Shown here in pieces: positions 61,771-64,000 of a DNA stretch of 64,000 bases. A program made the translations under genes and the position numbers. The number at the start of each line of letters is the position of its first letter. Position 1 is the stretch's first letter. The notes beneath the pieces are model-generated. The model did no database searches. It worked only from the letters and a program-made list of their open reading frames with translations, and was not told the origin of the DNA. The stretch comes from Desulfofundulus australicus DSM 11792 (GTDB taxonomy: Bacteria > Bacillota > Desulfotomaculia > Desulfotomaculales > Desulfovirgulaceae), in contig NZ_FQUW01000009.1 in the NCBI RefSeq assembly GCF_900129285.1, forward strand, positions 53,488 through 117,487. The letters run 5' to 3'.

Positions 61771-62142
61771 ATGCCCGTTTACAGCGAACACGATGCAGCC
61801 GAGTTGCGATCTCGTTTTTTAAAACTTCGCAGGCAGCGCGAGCGGGAATTGGCAGAAAGGAAAAAAGCGGCCCTGGCCGCCGCCAAACGGGCCGCCGGTG
61901 TAGTCCGCCGGCATGGCGGCTGCCGGGTCTGGCTTTTCGGTTCCCTGGCCGGAGGCGGCCGGTTTGACGAGCATTCGGACATCGACCTGGCTGTGGCGGG
62001 CCTGCCCCGGGAGGCGGATTTCTGGCGGCTCTATGCCGATGTACTGGCGGCAGCGGAACCTTTTTCCGTGGACCTGGTGTTGATGGAAGCGGCCGGGCCG
62101 GAACTGAGGGAAAACATCCGCCGGCATGGCGTGGAAATTTAG
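61771..62142 (+). CDS. MNT-type nucleotidyltransferase (minimal NTase)
   Basis: An N-terminal helix rich in Arg/Glu/Lys (SRFLKLRRQRERELAERKKA ALAAAKRAAG) leads into the nucleotidyltransferase core CRVWLFGSLAGGGRFDEHSD IDLAVAGL: GS-x(n)-DxD is complete, with later DLVLMEA supplying the third carboxylate. MNT proteins of this size usually form a toxin-antitoxin pair with a HEPN partner, transferring AMP onto the HEPN toxin. No HEPN gene follows here, so it is an orphan or its partner was lost. The ATG at 61771 gives 123 residues. Confidence 0.85.
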   Translation: MPVYSEHDAAELRSRFLKLRRQRERELAERKKAALAAAKRAAGVVRRHGGCRVWLFGSLAGGGRFDEHSDIDLAVAGLPREADFWRLYADVLAAAEPFSVDLVLMEAAGPELRENIRRHGVEI

Positions 62143-62213
62143 CTGCCCGGCTGCCTTTTCGATGATGCCAGCGCGCTGGTTGATCATTTATCCTGTTCCC
62201 GGGCGGCCTTTTC

Positions 62214-62954
62214 CTACTGCACCGGCCTTAGCATATCGAAGTTAACTATCTCCAGAATGTCCCCCCGTACCACCATGGCGTATATGCCGTTTTTGGTGAG
62301 CAGGTCCACCGTGCTTCCGGCCATGTCCAGGGCAGCGTAAACGGGCACAATTTTTTTGTCCCTCACTTCCGGGATAAACCCGGGCAGCTGGGAGAGCTTT
62401 TCCATAAAGTCGTGCACGTACTCCGCCCGGTTGGGGGAGGCCTTTACCTCCACCACAAAGGCCAGGTCTCCGGCCAGGGCCAGAATATCCACTTCCATGG
62501 TCGCGCCGTTTTTGCGCACCCTGCGGCGCGGCATCAGGTCCTCCACCTTTACCCCGAAATACTTTTCAAAGGCCAGGTCCAGGGAGGGCACGAAAATGTC
62601 CTCCACCAGGGTGCCCATTTTCCGGGCCAGGTCGCCCCATTTTTTGTTCATTTCGTCTTTGAAGTCCTTCATTTCATCCTTAAAGTCTTTCATCTCGTCC
62701 TTGAAGTCCTTCATCTCATCCTTGAAAGCCTTCATCTCGTCCTTGAAGTCCTTCATCTCGTCCTTGAAGTCCTTCATCTCATCCTTGAAAGCCTTCATCT
62801 CGTCCTTGAAGGCCTTCATCTCCGCCTTGAATTCTTCCATGCCCTCGGCCAGCTGCTTCAACTTGATCTCGGTCAGCCTTGACTCGTAAGCCAGCTCCAT
62901 CATGGCCTTTTCCAGCGCGCTGAGCTTTTTGGCCACCGTACTCAAAGGCAACAC
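62214..62954 (-). CDS. Coiled-coil DUF3782-type protein with PD-(D/E)XK-like nuclease domain
   Basis: Residues 1-40 form an amphipathic helix. Residues 42-104 are nine heptads of FKDEMKx (FKDEMKAFKDEMKDFKDEMK), a charged coiled coil encoded by 21-bp repeats. Residues about 115-246 are an endonuclease-like domain: EKYFGVKVEDLMPRRRVRKN, TMEVDILALAGDLAFVVEVK (D...EVK active-site pattern), YAALDMAGSTVDLLTKNGIY AMVVRGD. The fold resembles restriction endonucleases; function is unknown. It starts at GTG 62954. A decayed relative lies at 56771-57045. Confidence 0.8.
   Translation of the reverse strand: MLPLSTVAKKLSALEKAMMELAYESRLTEIKLKQLAEGMEEFKAEMKAFKDEMKAFKDEMKDFKDEMKDFKDEMKAFKDEMKDFKDEMKDFKDEMKDFKDEMNKKWGDLARKMGTLVEDIFVPSLDLAFEKYFGVKVEDLMPRRRVRKNGATMEVDILALAGDLAFVVEVKASPNRAEYVHDFMEKLSQLPGFIPEVRDKKIVPVYAALDMAGSTVDLLTKNGIYAMVVRGDILEIVNFDMLRPVQ
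62643..62831 (-). repeat. Nine 21-bp coding repeats (heptad minisatellite)
   Basis: Nine nearly identical 21-base units encode FKDEMKA or FKDEMKD heptads within the nuclease-like protein. Each unit reads approximately as TTCAAGGACGAGATGAAGG-CC or -AC on the minus strand. Copy number could change by slippage or recombination and alter the length of the coiled coil in steps of one heptad without breaking the frame. Confidence 0.85.
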
Positions 62955-63214
62955 ATCCTTTCAAGGGGGGTGCCTCCATTAAATTAAAGTTGCCCGCACC
63001 TGTTATGATTTAATCTTATCATGAGAGAACACATGTAACAACCACCGGAACACAGCAAAAAGAAATTTTTGGAGGCGGGTCTCGGGCGCAATTTCGATGT
63101 TTTCTATGATTTTCCTCTAACAAAATGCGGACAATTTTGTGGATAAACGCAGTAATAAGCAGGGTAAAAGGCCAGGGCAACGTTGCCCCTGCCCTACCTG
63201 GTATGATATGATGA
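62955..63214. other. Intergenic stretch between the coiled-coil gene and the TnpB remnant
   Basis: About 260 AT-rich bases with no convincing gene. A GGCCAGGGCAACGTTGCCC stretch near 63170-63190 forms a short GGGCAACGTTGCCC palindrome. It may hold the leftward promoter of the coiled-coil gene, but no clear box pair was found. Confidence 0.35.
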
Positions 63215-63352
63215 TAAAAGTGACATCCTCCCCTCAATTAATTGAGGGGCATCCCGACGTGGGATGGCAGCTTTCGCCGCAGGTTAGCCAGCATTCCCCG
63301 GATGACCCGGATCATCACCTTGGCCTTAAGGGGTGTCACGCTCCCCTTTCTC
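63215..63352 (-). mobile_element. Right end of an IS200/IS605-type element with possible omega-RNA region
   Basis: Downstream of the TnpB remnant on the minus strand the sequence contains GATGCCCCTCAATTAATTGA followed by GGGGAGGATGTCAC: a CCCCTCAATTAATTGAGGGG hairpin near the end, as in IS605-type right ends. TnpB guide RNAs come from the 3' end of the gene into this region, so the guide scaffold may survive although the protein gene is truncated. Confidence 0.55.
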
Positions 63353-63694
63353 TCAGAGACGTGCCCCGAGAGCATCGAGCGCTTTAGCGGCGATATTCAG
63401 TGCTCCAACCCTGTCGGCATCAGATTGGTAGCCGCATCTTGTGCATTTAAACCAGCCCTGAGTCTTGCGGTTGTAGCGGGAAACATTCCCGCACCGCGGA
63501 CAGGTCTTGGAAGTCTCCTTGGGGTCGACGTAGATTACGGGCACCCCGGCAAGGGCGGCCTTGTATCCGATGAATGAAGCCAGCTCCCGAAAGTTCCAAC
63601 CCGACATCATGCGGTTGAACTTCTTGGAGCCTTTGGCCCGTTCACGAATACCCAGCAGGTTCTCCAGGGCAATGGCTTTACTGTCAATTCTCAC
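63353..63694 (-). pseudogene. tnpB: C-terminal fragment of TnpB (IS605 OrfB RNA-guided nuclease)
   Basis: The reading RIDSKAIALENLLGIRERAK (RuvC-II Glu in LENL), GWNFRELASFIGYKAALAGV, VIYVDPKETSKTCPRCGNVS RYNRKTQGWFKCTRCGYQSD ADRVGALNIAAKAL covers the RuvC-II motif, the zinc ribbon (two CxxC pairs) and the RuvC-III Asp in DADRVGALNI. The N-terminal REC/WED part and RuvC-I are gone; a stop codon lies upstream. It cannot cut DNA. Confidence 0.9.
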
Positions 63695-63800
63695 TTTGAT
63701 TTAGCCCAACCCCTGCCCATTTTCGCAGATTGAACAATCTGCAACTATTTCCGATACCAGAATAATCTGCAACTGCTTCGCAAATTGTGCTGGTATTTCA

Positions 63801-63849
63801 GGTCAGTCAGTCCGTCTATTCACCAGAATATGACAACCAGTGACTGACC
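63801..63849. repeat. Short inverted repeat near window end
   Basis: GGTCAGTCA (63801-63809) is inverted as TGACTGACC (63841-63849) with 31 bases between. It lies between the TnpB remnant and a possible IS-associated gene, so it may be the end of an insertion sequence. Confidence 0.5.
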
Positions 63850-63901
63850 CCTTTTCTTCCGGCTGTGGAACAGGTAGAATATTTGCTGGAAGTGACCGCC
63901 A

Positions 63902-64000
63902 TGCAGCAGATATTTTACACGCCTGTACCGCCGGAAGAATACGCCCGCCTGGGCAAAGATTTTCCCTTTCCCCAACCACTCTCATGCCCCAACCCCGGTT
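63902..64000 (+). CDS. Start of an IS-associated DUF6431-like protein (runs off window)
   Basis: The open frame reads MQQIFYTPVPPEEYARLGKD, FPFPQPLSCPNPG and reaches the window edge. The PPEEYxxxGKxFPFPxPxxCPxP opening with a first cysteine resembles the zinc-ribbon proteins encoded next to integrase-type transposases in Peptococcaceae. Only 33 codons are visible, so the call is tentative. Confidence 0.5.

Noticed and set aside
62643..62831. CRISPR-like repeats
   Set aside because: The 21-bp units are contiguous, in frame and encode heptads within a protein; there are no spacers and no cas genes.

Overview
The window is about 64 kb of GC-rich DNA (roughly 58-60 % by eye) from an anaerobic, probably thermophilic Firmicute. 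Gene content and protein style point to the Desulfotomaculum/Desulfofundulus/Pelotomaculum group of the Peptococcaceae: NtrC-free amt-glnB control, long-form HPF, copper-amine-oxidase-N surface proteins, CsaB and LCP wall genes, and MacB and RND pumps with TolC-like partners in an apparent monoderm. This is inference from content; no rRNA or tRNA marker is present.

Layout. (1) 1-4000: end of a pantothenate operon (panB, DUF2520 reductase-like gene) behind an attenuated leader, then divergent MFS and amidohydrolase genes. (2) 4000-11900: a five-gene operon (sensor kinase, HlyD-type adaptor, MacB-type ATPase and permease, short TolC-like protein). It is flanked by debris: an AMP-ligase fragment, the last residues of a lost response regulator, a collapsed second kinase copy, a duplicated promoter region and a frameshifted DUF2680 gene. 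(3) 11.9-18.7 kb: housekeeping block prfB (programmed frameshift)-secA-hpf-cspA-nadE. (4) 19-24.5 kb: Uma2 gene, truncated MCP, relics of a nitrogenase cluster (nifH', nifD', nifV'), glnB, and amt behind a leader that looks like an ANTAR-type antitermination target. (5) 24.4-32.9 kb: a DnaA-box cluster, comF, a diguanylate cyclase, metK, a LexA-boxed operon of three small proteins, a decayed VapBC pair, a phosphohexomutase with a non-canonical start, and a DUF421 gene. (6) 33-46.2 kb: a large leftward cell-wall polymer region (epimerase, galU, WecA-type transferase, fabZ, propeller protein, NAGPA-type glycosidase with copper-amine-oxidase domain, csaB, DUF5693, LCP, WecG/TagA), consistent with synthesis of a pyruvylated secondary wall polymer that holds the surface layer. 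(7) 46.3-56.2 kb: a drug-efflux island under MarR (TolC, MarR, RND adaptor, RND pump, EmrA-like, EmrB-like) with a CopG/PIN toxin-antitoxin pair inserted. (8) 56.3-64 kb: a large acidic surface protein behind a structured leader, then an accessory stretch of toxin-antitoxin genes and relics, Uma2, an MNT-like nucleotidyltransferase, a heptad-repeat nuclease-like protein, a TnpB remnant and the start of an IS-associated gene.

The strongest leads for new biology are: the amt leader with paired A1/G4 hexaloop hairpins before two terminators; the perfect LexA box on the DUF1659-DUF2922-YvrJ operon; the eroded nitrogenase cluster in which a P-cluster cysteine codon has become TGA; the rearranged two-component/MacB locus; and the two efflux systems whose TolC-like partners are short. 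No CRISPR array, rRNA, tRNA or prophage was seen. Start sites were chosen by ribosome-binding site and family N-terminus where they differ from the longest open frame.
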